Positions 47,806-56,392 are shown, counted from the stretch's first letter. The stretch is DNA of 64,000 nt from CAIYXB01 sp038146805 (GCA_038146805.1 JAYQSH010000011.1:124001-188000), one strand, 5' to 3'. Numbers and translations are program-made. Notes: a model not told the origin generated them from the letters alone.

Positions 47806-47846
47806 CATGAGACAAAATGAACACGGTCCGAAATGTCTTGAGACAA
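47806..47846 (-). repeat. TGAGACA/CGGACCG dispersed repeat, minus orientation
   Basis: Reads on the minus strand as a TGTCTCA-type left arm, CGGACCGTGTTCATTTTGTC core and right arm TCATG. It is one of four copies (39196-39231, 56254-56287, 56288-56320). Confidence 0.65.
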
Positions 47847-47891
47847 ATGGCAATTATATTGCAAAGAGCTAAGTAAGTATATAATAAAACA

Positions 47892-49031
47892 ATGGATTTT
47901 CTTGCAGTTTTAATAAGTATTTTGACAATTGCAGTTTTAATTATTGTTCATGAATTTGGACATTTTTTATTTGCCAAGTTTTATGGCTTTCAAACACCTG
48001 TTTTTGGTATTGGACTTCCTTTTGGACCCGGTATTAATTTATTTAAAAAATGGGATACGCAATTTAAATTTTATTTTGCGCTAATTGGTGGTTTTGTTGC
48101 TATTCCAGAACTTGGTGATGAAACTGATAAAGAACAATTAGAAAAATACGAAAACTTAAAGCCACTTAGAGAATTCCCTGTTCACCAAAGAGCAGTTGTT
48201 GCTTTTGGTGGTATTGCTTTTAATATCTTGTTTGCATTTTTACTGGCAATTATAATGGCTGCGACGGTTGGCTTACCAAGCATAAAAGCCAATACCAGCA
48301 TTTCTGCTTTTAGCAAAGAATCTGTAGCTCAAAAAATGCAAATGCAAGTCGGGGATAAGATTATTGCCATCAATAATCAAAAAATCAATTCAGCACAAGA
48401 ACTACAAAGCATTGTCAAAGAAACTGCAAACACAGAAATTTTAGTTAGTTATCAACGCAAACTTACATCAACAACAACAGAAAAAGAAATAGTCTGGCAA
48501 AGTTACGAAATCAAACTCAATAATCCCGGCGCTCTTGGAGTTGTACTAGGTGGAGACAAAGTCTATAAAAAATATCCAGCAAACCCATTAATTTGGATTA
48601 AAGAAGCATTTGTGTTTATTGCTAAAACATTGCTCATGATGTTTATATCTGTTTTTGCAATTTTAGCGAGTCTCTTCCAAAAAATATTTTCTATTTTTAT
48701 TCCAAGTCTAAAAGAAACAGCAGTAAACCTTGGTGACGTTAAAGGTATTGTTGGTATTGTACAAATCATTAGTCACGATATTAAATCAAATGCAATCTTA
48801 CTTTTTGATTTTGCAATTTTGCTGAGTTTAAATTTAGCAGTTATAAATTTATTACCAATTCCAGCTTTAGACGGTGGGCATTTATTATTTATGGCTGTTG
48901 AAGCAATCACTGGCAAAAAACCTTCTGAGAAGTTGCAAGAGAATTTAGTACAAATTGGCTTTTTGTTTTTGATGACAATTATTGTTTTAACTACATTTAA
49001 TGACATCAAAAACTGGATTTTTCTGAGGTAA
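47892..49031 (+). CDS. rseP: RseP-family site-2 zinc metalloprotease
   Basis: The 379-residue membrane protein has zinc motif HEFGH (His20, Glu21, His24) in the first TM helix. A PDZ domain at about residues 125-200 has 'MQVGDKIIAINNQKINSAQE'. The second zinc-ligand motif is 'NLLPIPALDGGHLLF'. It cleaves membrane-embedded anti-sigma factors and signal peptides. The usual neighbours (dxr, cdsA, bamA) are absent. The family is unambiguous; the physiological substrate is unknown. Confidence 0.92.
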   Translation: MDFLAVLISILTIAVLIIVHEFGHFLFAKFYGFQTPVFGIGLPFGPGINLFKKWDTQFKFYFALIGGFVAIPELGDETDKEQLEKYENLKPLREFPVHQRAVVAFGGIAFNILFAFLLAIIMAATVGLPSIKANTSISAFSKESVAQKMQMQVGDKIIAINNQKINSAQELQSIVKETANTEILVSYQRKLTSTTTEKEIVWQSYEIKLNNPGALGVVLGGDKVYKKYPANPLIWIKEAFVFIAKTLLMMFISVFAILASLFQKIFSIFIPSLKETAVNLGDVKGIVGIVQIISHDIKSNAILLFDFAILLSLNLAVINLLPIPALDGGHLLFMAVEAITGKKPSEKLQENLVQIGFLFLMTIIVLTTFNDIKNWIFLR

Positions 49032-49039
49032 AACCCCTA

Positions 49040-49077
49040 GCTACTGTAACAAATCCCATTAACTGGGTTAACAGCAC
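49040..49077. repeat. Internally deleted copy of the CTRTTAAC MITE-like family
   Basis: GCTACTGTAACAAATCCC followed after a few bases by GGGTTAACAGCAC reproduces both termini of the 117-bp element, with the middle missing. It lies just after the rseP stop and could fold as a short hairpin. Confidence 0.55.
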
Positions 49078-49088
49078 CTAGGCAAAAT

Positions 49089-49196
49089 GGGCGTGCTTCC
49101 AAACCCGTAATAAGTATCTCGAGTCTTTAGATTTGGGCATAAGTAGGGTTTGGTTAGACACGCCTAACAAAAGAATCAAACACCGTCGCTTAGTGA
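49089..49196 (+). repeat. 108-bp inverted repeat, left arm
   Basis: The exact inverted partner is 50640-50747, with a single mismatch (CGCCTAAC versus CGCTTAAC). It begins GGGCGTGCTTCCAAACCCG and ends CACCGTCGCTTAGTGA. Just inside it, CGCTTAG and CTAAGCG (49187-49224) enclose the hairpin GTTTCACGTAGTGAAAC. A 47-bp portion recurs at 56346-56392. Confidence 0.9.
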
Positions 49197-49236
49197 GTTT
49201 CACGTAGTGAAACAAGCTAAGCGTAAGGTCGTTTGT

Positions 49237-49511
49237 GGGACTGATTTATGACCCCAATTGCAAGTGATTTTAACATTTCACTGTATTTTAAAATTCACAA
49301 ACTGAAGCTCTAAACTCCACCTGGAAATATAAATCTTCAAAAAACCTATATAAATAAAAGACTTTTGACAATTTTATTTTGTATTTACAGCGTGGCGCTA
49401 CATGAATCAAAAAAGTCTTAAAATACCATTGTTTTAAAGGCTTTTATAAGATTCAGGTGGAGTTTAGAGCACCAGTTTATAAAATTCAAAATGGGGTCAG
49501 AAATCAGTCCC
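49237..49511. repeat. 275-bp imperfect palindrome (MITE-like) before the 352-residue orphan gene
   Basis: The outer arms GGGACTGATTTATGACCCCA (49237-49256) and 49492-49511 are inverted with one mismatch. The inner arms GCTCTAAACTCCACCTG (49307-49323) and 49454-49470 are perfect, with further pairing between. The whole region could fold into one long hairpin. It has no coding frame. GGGGTCA-type ends recall elements moved by RAYT/IS200-type transposases. It ends 23 bases before the next gene and may carry its promoter. Confidence 0.8.
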
Positions 49512-49534
49512 AAAATGCTAACATGTATGTATAG

Positions 49535-50593
49535 ATGTCTGCCTTAACTACACAAGCAGCTCCAATTAATTTTGCTCAAACGCAAAATGATATAGACTTG
49601 CGTGCGACACAAGCAAAACTTGAAGCACAACGCAATGATACTTTTGCAAACTTAGAAAAATTACACGAACAATTTTCAAATCCACAAATTGATAATTCAT
49701 ATCAAAGCATGGAAGGTAGTAATTCAGAAAACAAAAATGTTCAAGCCTTAAAATGGATCAGAGATTATATTCCTGCGGCAGGTCTTGCAGTAGCATCAGC
49801 GATGCATATTATCGCTGGCTTAGACAAATTAAAAAATGTTTTACCAGAATCTCTAAGTAGTATTTTTGATAAATACGCTCTTGGAGTATCAAAAGCTTCT
49901 AACTTATTGAATTATTTAGCCAAAGGTGCCTCTGCATTAATCCATGGTCGCTCATGGGATGCCATTGGTAGACTAGCTTTCTTAGTACCAAGTTTTGCAA
50001 GCCAAGAAAATTTCTTTTTGTTTTCTGGTGTTAGTAGTGGTATTACCATGATGGAACAAGGTCATATTGATTATGTAAAAAAATCTTCTAATCTTGCTGA
50101 AGATTTTGTCAATAACTGCAAAGCCTTCAAAAATAAAATCGTACAAGTTTTTAGTAAAGGCTTTTTTAATAAAGACAGACTGGTTTTTAGAGGGCGCGAG
50201 ATAGAAGAAAAACATAAAGGCACAATGTTTATTAGTTCTTTTGGAAATTTCTTTGGTGCAATTTTAGGAATGATTTCTCCAAACAAAGATTCCTCACTTA
50301 GAAAAGTTGCCGCTATTGTCAGAAATATTGGAAGCGCGGGATGTGATTGGGGTAAATTCTTTCACAAAGATATCAACAACAAACTCTCTGCAGTTGCCTA
50401 TGCCGGTGTGTCAGTGTTAGATATACTACAAACTTTTTACGATGGTTCTACTTCACGAATATTAAGTCATTTTAGTTTAGCTATTAATAATTTAGCTAAC
50501 TTCTTTTATGTCAACACTTCAAAAGCTCGTGATGAAAACACTTACGAAGCACCAAGTAAATCAGTAGCACCTAACATGCAATTAGCTTTTTGA
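49535..50593 (+). CDS. Orphan protein carried between 108-bp inverted repeats
   Basis: The 352-residue protein has no signal peptide. Residues 1-70 are polar and Gln/Asn-rich. The rest alternates moderately hydrophobic helices ('YIPAAGLAVASAMHIIAGL', 'ISSFGNFFGAILGMISPN') with basic loops, so it may be a membrane-associated helical protein. No family is recognised. It is the only gene between the inverted repeats, with a 275-bp palindrome directly upstream. The isolated cassette-like setting suggests mobility or phase variation, which is inference. Confidence 0.55.
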   Translation: MSALTTQAAPINFAQTQNDIDLRATQAKLEAQRNDTFANLEKLHEQFSNPQIDNSYQSMEGSNSENKNVQALKWIRDYIPAAGLAVASAMHIIAGLDKLKNVLPESLSSIFDKYALGVSKASNLLNYLAKGASALIHGRSWDAIGRLAFLVPSFASQENFFLFSGVSSGITMMEQGHIDYVKKSSNLAEDFVNNCKAFKNKIVQVFSKGFFNKDRLVFRGREIEEKHKGTMFISSFGNFFGAILGMISPNKDSSLRKVAAIVRNIGSAGCDWGKFFHKDINNKLSAVAYAGVSVLDILQTFYDGSTSRILSHFSLAINNLANFFYVNTSKARDENTYEAPSKSVAPNMQLAF

Positions 50594-50639
50594 TGAATTA
50601 TTTTTGCGATAACAAAACAAATGATGTATGCTTTGAAAA

Positions 50640-50747
50640 TCACTAAGCGACGGTGTTTGATTCTTTTGTTAAGCGTGTCTAACCAAACCCTACTTATGCC
50701 CAAATCTAAAGACTCGAGATACTTATTACGGGTTTGGAAGCACGCCC
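50640..50747 (-). repeat. 108-bp inverted repeat, right arm
   Basis: Reverse complement of 49089-49196 at 107 of 108 positions. It includes the last seven codons and the stop of the convergent gene ending at 50726, so that gene's C-terminus is repeat-derived. Confidence 0.9.
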
Positions 50748-51700
50748 TCTATACCCTCAAACTCTTGTAAAGCAATAGGATTCTTGATAGGATTACCCGG
50801 AACTTTCACATCAGCTTCTTGGTCAAAACTCGTTAAAAGATTTCCTGAAAAAATATCTGCCATAGGCTGTATAACTAAATTAATCAAAGGACTAAACGCA
50901 CCTATCAAAGGTCTTACACCGGGAAGATAACTAGAGCCATATGCACCTTCTTTGTCTAACAGAAATTCACTCAGTGTTTTTCCACTCGCTCTATGCGATT
51001 GATAATCTGAAGCAATTCTTGGGACATTATCATAGCCACCATTATGACTCACAAAAAAATCTAATTGTTTGCGCAACCATGATGTTTTTCCTGCACCATC
51101 GGCATCAATAAAGTTTTGTAAAATACCATCAAAGCCCAATCTTTGTGCTAATCCTGCAATTGGCGAAAGTACTGACAAATTAATCAAAGTCTTTATGATA
51201 CCAGGGTTTTCTTCAAGAGTTTGATCAAAAACTTTATCAAATTTTTCCTTTGAACTTAATTTTTCTTCTTTTGACGGGGCTTCAACAACAGCTTCACTAG
51301 GCTTATTTTCTATCCCTAAAAAACTTTTCAACTCTAAAACTTCATCAGAATTAATACCATCAATAGCAACAATATCATACAAGGATCTTAAAGCATCTGC
51401 AGAACTAGCTCCACGAGTATTAACCTTTCTTCCAGTTTTACTAGAAAAACGATTTTCTTTTTTTCTAATTTTATTTAAAAACTTTCTTTCTTTTTTTGAA
51501 ATTTCACCATCAGCAAGTGCACCTCTTAAAGCTGTTTCAAAACTATCAAAACGTGGTTTAACAGATTTCTTTCCAGCTTTCTTTTTTTTCTTTTCTGGGT
51601 TGATAATGATCAAATCGATTTCAAACCGAGGTCTTCTTTGTTCAATTACAAAACTATTAATTCTACGACACGCAGAATCACGACAAACATTAAATGGCAT
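50726..51700 (-). CDS. Hypothetical protein with TerB/EF-hand-like helical motifs
   Basis: The 324-residue protein starts at ATG 51700 after a strong ribosome site (GGAGAGGAGAAC). A Lys-rich stretch (positions ~35-47) precedes two acidic helical motifs, 'GALADGEISKKERKFLNKI' and 'YDIVAIDGINSDEVLELKSF', which resemble TerB-type or EF-hand-like DGxxxxxE units. The C-terminal half is helical with 'SPIAGLAQRLGFDGI' and 'NLVIQPMADIFSGNLL'. There is no signal peptide. The last seven residues are encoded in the 108-bp repeat, implying the original C-terminus was replaced. No family assignment is firm. Confidence 0.5.
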   Translation of the reverse strand: MPFNVCRDSACRRINSFVIEQRRPRFEIDLIIINPEKKKKKAGKKSVKPRFDSFETALRGALADGEISKKERKFLNKIRKKENRFSSKTGRKVNTRGASSADALRSLYDIVAIDGINSDEVLELKSFLGIENKPSEAVVEAPSKEEKLSSKEKFDKVFDQTLEENPGIIKTLINLSVLSPIAGLAQRLGFDGILQNFIDADGAGKTSWLRKQLDFFVSHNGGYDNVPRIASDYQSHRASGKTLSEFLLDKEGAYGSSYLPGVRPLIGAFSPLINLVIQPMADIFSGNLLTSFDQEADVKVPGNPIKNPIALQEFEGIEGVLPNP

Positions 51701-51794
51701 TTTGTTCTCCTCTCCAATAAAAATTAATCTAAAAATACAAAGATTCTTATTAATATTTTTGATAACAAATATTCAAAAATTTTATTTCAATATT

Positions 51795-53339
51795 TTAATT
51801 AAAATATTGCGACCAACGTTCATCAACTTTTTTTACAATCTCATCAGACATTTTAATAAGCCCCGGCCATTCTCTTTGAAATCCTTCATCAGCCCATTTC
51901 TTAGTTGCATCAATACCAACCTTTGAGCCAAAACCCATAATTGTACTCGCATGATCTAAAATATCAAGAGCACCTTTAGTAAATATCATATCTCTCTGTG
52001 GATCAACATTTCCAAAAGCATAGAGAGCCGCTTCTGAATAATTGTGAATATCTACATCTTTATCAAAAACTACAATTGACTTAGTCCAAGCCATTTGCCC
52101 CATACCCCAAATAGTATTCATCACTTTTTGTGCATGACCTGCATATTTTTTATCTATTTTCACCAAGACACAATTATGAAATACTCCATCCCAAGGAAGA
52201 TCCATATCTAAAATTTCAGGACAAACCAACTGCAAAAGCGGCAAGAAAATTCTTTCTGTAGCTTTTCCTAAATAGCAATCTTCTTGTGGTGGTAAACCAA
52301 CAATGGTTGTTGCATATACTGGATTATTACAATGCGTCAAAGCAGTCACGTTAAACTTTGGATATTTATCTGCCAAAGAATAAAAACCAGTATGGTCACC
52401 AAAAGGTCCTTCAATAATTTGCTCTTCATTTAAATCTATATAACCCTCTATAACAATCTCAGCATCAGCAGGAACTTCAATATCAATAGTTTTACATTTA
52501 ACAAGCTCTACTGGTTTACGACGAATAAAACCTGCCATTATCATCTCATCAATTCCCGGTGGCAAGGGAGCAGTACCTGCATAAATAATTGAAGGATCTG
52601 CACCAACAACAACCGCAAGCTCCATACGATTTTGACCATCAATTTTTTTTAGTGACTTTTGATAATTATGTGCACCGTCATGATGTTTATGCCAATGAAT
52701 GGCAGTCGTAAGGTTATCAAATTTTTGTACACGGTACATACCAACATTACGACCAGAACCTAATTTATCTACATCTTTTGTAAAAACTGATGTGAGGGTT
52801 ATGTAATTTCCACCATCTTCAGGCCAACATTTGATGATTGGTAATTTATCCAAAAGTTTTGCATCTTGCTCTGCATAAATGACATTGTCTTGGCAAGCAC
52901 CTTTACTGACAAGCTTTGGAATAAATTTACGAATTTCAGACATCTGCATTAACTTTTGAATTTTTGCAGTTAAACTTTCTGGAACTTCAGGCTTAATAAA
53001 TTCACGAATACGATCAGCAATAATGTCATAATCATCAACACCCAAAGCCATTTTCATACGCTTATGAGAACCTAATGAATTTATCAAGACTGGAATCTCA
53101 TAGCCAACAGGATTTTCAAACAACAAAGCTTTATTACCAACTTGTTTTGCAAGATCATTTGCCCAAGAATGCTCCTTATCATTAGCGAGATTTGCATCAA
53201 GACAAACAGCTTTTGATATACGATCTGTGATTTCTGTAATTTCCAAATCAACATCAACTGGAGCTTTAATACGAAGCAACTCTCCATTTTCTTCTAAATC
53301 TGCAATAAATTCTTGTAAATTTTTATAAGGATAAGTCAT
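51795..53339 (-). CDS. UbiD-family decarboxylase
   Basis: The 514-residue protein shows UbiD features: 'GRNVGMYRVQKFDNLTTAIH' and 'IEGPFGDHTGFYS' (prenyl-FMN and substrate region), 'GLPPQEDCYLGKATE' and 'WDGVFHNCVLVKI'. UbiD enzymes use prenylated FMN from UbiX for non-oxidative decarboxylation, classically of polyprenyl-hydroxybenzoate in quinone synthesis. No ubiX or other ubi/men gene is adjacent. The gene is divergent from the SDR/DUF2867 gene, with 31 bases between the starts. The symbol is withheld since the substrate is not proven. Confidence 0.9.
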   Translation of the reverse strand: MTYPYKNLQEFIADLEENGELLRIKAPVDVDLEITEITDRISKAVCLDANLANDKEHSWANDLAKQVGNKALLFENPVGYEIPVLINSLGSHKRMKMALGVDDYDIIADRIREFIKPEVPESLTAKIQKLMQMSEIRKFIPKLVSKGACQDNVIYAEQDAKLLDKLPIIKCWPEDGGNYITLTSVFTKDVDKLGSGRNVGMYRVQKFDNLTTAIHWHKHHDGAHNYQKSLKKIDGQNRMELAVVVGADPSIIYAGTAPLPPGIDEMIMAGFIRRKPVELVKCKTIDIEVPADAEIVIEGYIDLNEEQIIEGPFGDHTGFYSLADKYPKFNVTALTHCNNPVYATTIVGLPPQEDCYLGKATERIFLPLLQLVCPEILDMDLPWDGVFHNCVLVKIDKKYAGHAQKVMNTIWGMGQMAWTKSIVVFDKDVDIHNYSEAALYAFGNVDPQRDMIFTKGALDILDHASTIMGFGSKVGIDATKKWADEGFQREWPGLIKMSDEIVKKVDERWSQYFN

Positions 53340-53370
53340 TAATAACTATTATAGATTATTATAAAGTTAG

Positions 53371-54879
53371 ATGAAAATTCTCGTAACTGGTGCAAACGGC
53401 TATATTGGTCAAAGATTAATAAGAGAATTATTAATGGATGAACATGAGATTTATGCGCTTGTGAGACAAGATACTCGTTTTCAATACGAAAAATTTTCCA
53501 AAAAACATCCACAAGCAAAATTACATATCATCAATGCCGATCTTTTAGATCCTAATAGTCTTGAAGTAATTCCTCAGGATTTAGATTTAGCTTTTTACCT
53601 AGTGCACTCTATGAGTGGAAAAACAACTCAAGATTTCGAAGACATGGAAAAAAGCTGTGCGCTAAATTTTGTAAACAGCATAAAAAACAGTTCAATCAAA
53701 CAAGTGATTTATTTAGGCGGAATAGCTAATTCCAAAAAACTCTCAAAACATTTACGCTCTCGCGTGCAAGTAGAGGAGATTCTTAAAAACCAAAATTTTG
53801 CTTTAACTGTACTGCGAGCGGCTATCATTATTGGTTCTGGTAGCGCTTCTTTTGAAATCATTCGTGATTTAACAGAAAAATTACCAGTAATGCTTGCTCC
53901 TAAGTGGCTAAAAACCAAATGCCAACCTATAGCCATTAGAAATGTTATTCAATACCTTCAAGGAGTAATGCTCAAAGAAGAAAGCTTTAATCAAACCTTT
54001 GATATAGGCGGTCCCGAAGCACTAACTTATACAGAAATACTTTATAGCTATGCAAGAGTAAGAAATTTAAAACGACTAATAATTCCAGTACCGCTATTTT
54101 CACCACGGCTTTCTTCTCATTGGCTAAGTTTCATTACCAGCGCAGATTATTCTTTAGCAAGAAACCTTGTAACCAGTTTAAAAAACCAAGTAACTGTAGA
54201 AAAAACAGGAATCGAAAAAATCGTTCCAATAAAATGTTTTACTTTAGATGAAGCTATTCAAAAAGCACTTTATAAAGTTTCTGAAGATGATGTTTTTTCT
54301 AGTTGGAAAGATGCTTTTATTTATACAGACAGCAAAAATTTTATGGACATTGAGATTCCTGAATATGGTTGTTTATTTGACAGACAAGAAATAGCATTCA
54401 CTCGTGATAAAGAAGATGTTATAGAAAACATTTGGAATATTGGTGGCACTAGAGGTTGGTATTATTGGGATTGGGCTTGGGAGATTCGCGGTATGCTTGA
54501 CATTGCTTTTGGTGGCGTCGGCTTAAGAAGAGGTCGAAGAAATACAAATGAACTTTTTCAAGGTGATGCACTTGATTTTTGGCGAGTCTTAAAAGCAGAC
54601 CGTAAAAATGGCTATCTAGCTTTGTATGCAGAAATGAAATTACCCGGAGAAGCATTTTTAGAATTCAAAATTGAAGAAAATAAAGATGGTCAAACTACAC
54701 TAAAACAAATTGCAACTTTTAGACCACAAGGTTTATGGGGAAGACTTTATTGGTACTTAATGATGCCAGCCCATATTTTTATTTTTAGTGGTATGGCACA
54801 AAATATTATAAACTTTGTGCCGCACAAAAAGCACTCGACCACGCCCACTGAAAGTTATAGCCACCCAACCAGCCAGTAA
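53371..54879 (+). CDS. NAD(P)-binding SDR-like protein with DUF2867 domain
   Basis: The 502-residue protein begins 'MKILVTGANGYIGQRLIREL', an atypical extended SDR start. It continues with 'YLVHSMSGKTTQDFEDMEKS' and 'QVIYLGGIANSKKLSKHLRS'. The C-terminal ~150 residues ('IGGTRGWYYWDWAWEIRGM', 'GLRRGRRNTNELFQGDALDF') are DUF2867, a lipid-binding-like fold. This is the YbjT/Ycf39-related fusion. The reaction is unknown; relatives associate with quinone or membrane protein assembly. Its last 74 bases overlap the convergent flavoprotein gene, unusually long. Confidence 0.87.
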   Translation: MKILVTGANGYIGQRLIRELLMDEHEIYALVRQDTRFQYEKFSKKHPQAKLHIINADLLDPNSLEVIPQDLDLAFYLVHSMSGKTTQDFEDMEKSCALNFVNSIKNSSIKQVIYLGGIANSKKLSKHLRSRVQVEEILKNQNFALTVLRAAIIIGSGSASFEIIRDLTEKLPVMLAPKWLKTKCQPIAIRNVIQYLQGVMLKEESFNQTFDIGGPEALTYTEILYSYARVRNLKRLIIPVPLFSPRLSSHWLSFITSADYSLARNLVTSLKNQVTVEKTGIEKIVPIKCFTLDEAIQKALYKVSEDDVFSSWKDAFIYTDSKNFMDIEIPEYGCLFDRQEIAFTRDKEDVIENIWNIGGTRGWYYWDWAWEIRGMLDIAFGGVGLRRGRRNTNELFQGDALDFWRVLKADRKNGYLALYAEMKLPGEAFLEFKIEENKDGQTTLKQIATFRPQGLWGRLYWYLMMPAHIFIFSGMAQNIINFVPHKKHSTTPTESYSHPTSQ

Positions 54880-56104
54880 CATCAACTGCTTCACCAATAA
54901 AATATAAGCCGGGATATTGTTTTACTTGCATTGTTTTTTGATCAAGAGCATTAGTATCTATACCACCTTTAGTAACTTCAGCTTTAGCAAAACCCTCATC
55001 TCCACAAGGACTTAAGGACATTGCATTTAGCAAGTTAGCAAGTTCAATAAGTTTTTGTTTAGAATATTCTTGAATATTTTTTTCAATATCAAAGATTTCA
55101 TTTGAAAAGGATTTTAAAAAGTTTTTAGAAAAAACAAAGTCTCTATCAATTTTATTTGTAAAAGTTGCCATGTTCTTTTTTTGTTCAATTTCTGAAATGA
55201 TTTTTATAAGTTTTTCATTTGTTGTCTGAGATTTCTTATTTAAAAAATATTCTTGCAAATTTAAATCAGGACAAAAATTTAATACCAGCTTGTCACCCAT
55301 TTGCCAATAATTAGAAATTTGCAAAGTAGCTGGTCCACTTAAACCCTTATGTGTCATTAAAATATTTTCTCGAAACTCATGTTTATTTACAGCAAGCTTT
55401 ACATCGAAGCTTGCACCTGAATTTTCATTTATAAACTTGTCGTTAATTAAAATTGGTACTAAACCAGCTTTAGGCTCAATGACATTGATAGCAAGTAATT
55501 TTGCCAAATCATAGGCAAAAGAACTTGTACCTAACTGGGGTATCGAAAGCCCGCCTGTAGCGATAATCAAATTATCTGTTTCTACTAAATCCTCACCAAT
55601 TTTAATCGCAATTTTTTTTTCAAGGGAAAAATCTAGTTGTTCTTTAGATTTATTTTCAATATTAATTTTTAGAGCGAGCTCATTAAAATAGATCTCATTA
55701 ATTTTCACAGGATGTAAAATTGTGACAGCGAATTTTTGGGCTTGTTGTTTTAGTAAATTTATAATTTCAAAAGAGCCTTCATTACAAAACATTTGCCCTA
55801 GTTTTTTTTCGTGAAATTTTATATTATTTTCTTCCACGAATTTTATAAAATCGTAAGGACCATATTGAGCCAGTGCTGATTTAACAAAAAAAGGGTTTTG
55901 CGAAATATAGTTTTCATCGCTAGCATTGATATTTGTAAAATTACAACGCCCACCACCAGAAATGCGAATTTTTTCACAAAGCTTTTTATTAGAATCAATC
56001 AATAAGACAGATTTTTTGTTTTTAGCAGCAGTTATAGCAGCCATGAAACCTGCCGCACCAGCTCCAATTACTATCAAGTCATATTTCAATTTAAAAACAA
56101 CCAA
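54806..56104 (-). CDS. BaiN/HI0933-family flavoprotein
   Basis: About 430 residues, with the FAD motif 'DLIVIGAGAAGFMAAITAAK', 'ISGGGRCNFTN' (the family hallmark), 'IATGGLSIPQLGTSSFAYDL' and the C-terminal 'GGIDTNALDQKTMQVKQYPG' then 'YFIGEAVDVTGWLGGYNFQW'. These enzymes (YhiN/BaiN) are NAD(P)/FAD oxidoreductases; some reduce steroid-type substrates, most have no known role. No ATG occurs at the start; TTG at 56104 or 56089 must be used. A promoter and terminator pair lies just upstream, perhaps controlling it. Confidence 0.9.
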   Translation of the reverse strand: MVVFKLKYDLIVIGAGAAGFMAAITAAKNKKSVLLIDSNKKLCEKIRISGGGRCNFTNINASDENYISQNPFFVKSALAQYGPYDFIKFVEENNIKFHEKKLGQMFCNEGSFEIINLLKQQAQKFAVTILHPVKINEIYFNELALKINIENKSKEQLDFSLEKKIAIKIGEDLVETDNLIIATGGLSIPQLGTSSFAYDLAKLLAINVIEPKAGLVPILINDKFINENSGASFDVKLAVNKHEFRENILMTHKGLSGPATLQISNYWQMGDKLVLNFCPDLNLQEYFLNKKSQTTNEKLIKIISEIEQKKNMATFTNKIDRDFVFSKNFLKSFSNEIFDIEKNIQEYSKQKLIELANLLNAMSLSPCGDEGFAKAEVTKGGIDTNALDQKTMQVKQYPGLYFIGEAVDVTGWLGGYNFQWAWSSAFCAAQSL

Positions 56105-56147
56105 TCACTTCAAAATAACACACGTATAGCTATCGTAAAAATTAGAC

Positions 56148-56192
56148 AAAAAAAAAGCCCCTAAGGACTTAATTTCTTTCTTGATTTGAATT
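56148..56192 (-). ncRNA. Predicted small RNA or attenuated leader upstream of the BaiN-like gene
   Basis: On the minus strand, TTGAAA (56226-56221) and TATAAT (56203-56198), exactly 17 bases apart, predict a start near 56192. About 20 bases later AAGTCC (56170-56165) pairs with GGGCTT through a TTAG loop, followed by nine A on the plus strand (56148-56156), that is a T-run in the RNA. This predicts a transcript of about 45 nt, too short for a protein. Alternatively it is a leader with an attenuator for the gene starting at 56104. Confidence 0.5.
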
Positions 56193-56197
56193 TCTTT

Positions 56198-56226
56198 ATT
56201 ATAGCAAATTTTTTACTTGTTTTCAA
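56198..56226 (-). promoter_or_regulatory. Sigma70-type promoter TTGAAA-17-TATAAT
   Basis: The -35 box is one base off consensus and the -10 is a perfect consensus with ideal 17-base spacing, one of the best promoter matches noticed by eye in the window. It faces the small-RNA unit and the BaiN-like gene. Confidence 0.65.
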
Positions 56227-56253
56227 GTGCACTTTTATTAATTTTAGTTAAAC

Positions 56254-56320
56254 TTGAGACACTACGGACCGTGTCATTTTTGTCTCATGAGACACTGCGG
56301 ACCGTGTTATTTCTGTCTCA
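56254..56320 (+). repeat. Two tandem TGAGACA/CGGACCG repeats
   Basis: Copies lie at 56254-56287 and 56288-56320. Each has left arm GAGACAC, core CGGACCG (itself a palindrome) and right arm TGTCTCA. Their junction forms the perfect palindrome TGTCTCATGAGACA. The inverted TGAGACA/TGTCTCA ends recall IS-type termini. Confidence 0.75.
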
Positions 56321-56345
56321 CCTATTATCTTGTAATCGACTAGCT

Positions 56346-56392
56346 CAAATCTAAAAACTCGAGATACTTATTACGGGTTTGGAAGCACGCCC
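56346..56392 (-). repeat. Third, partial copy of the 108-bp repeat
   Basis: CAAATCTAAAAACTCGAGAT and the following TACTTATTACGGGTTTGG to CGCCC match the outer 47 bases of the 50640-50747 arm with one substitution. It lies upstream of mutM, without an associated cargo gene. Confidence 0.85.

Noticed and set aside
49187..49224. Terminator for rseP
   Set aside because: The hairpin lies inside the repeat region, ~155 bases after the stop, and lacks a T-run; treated as part of the mobile structure.
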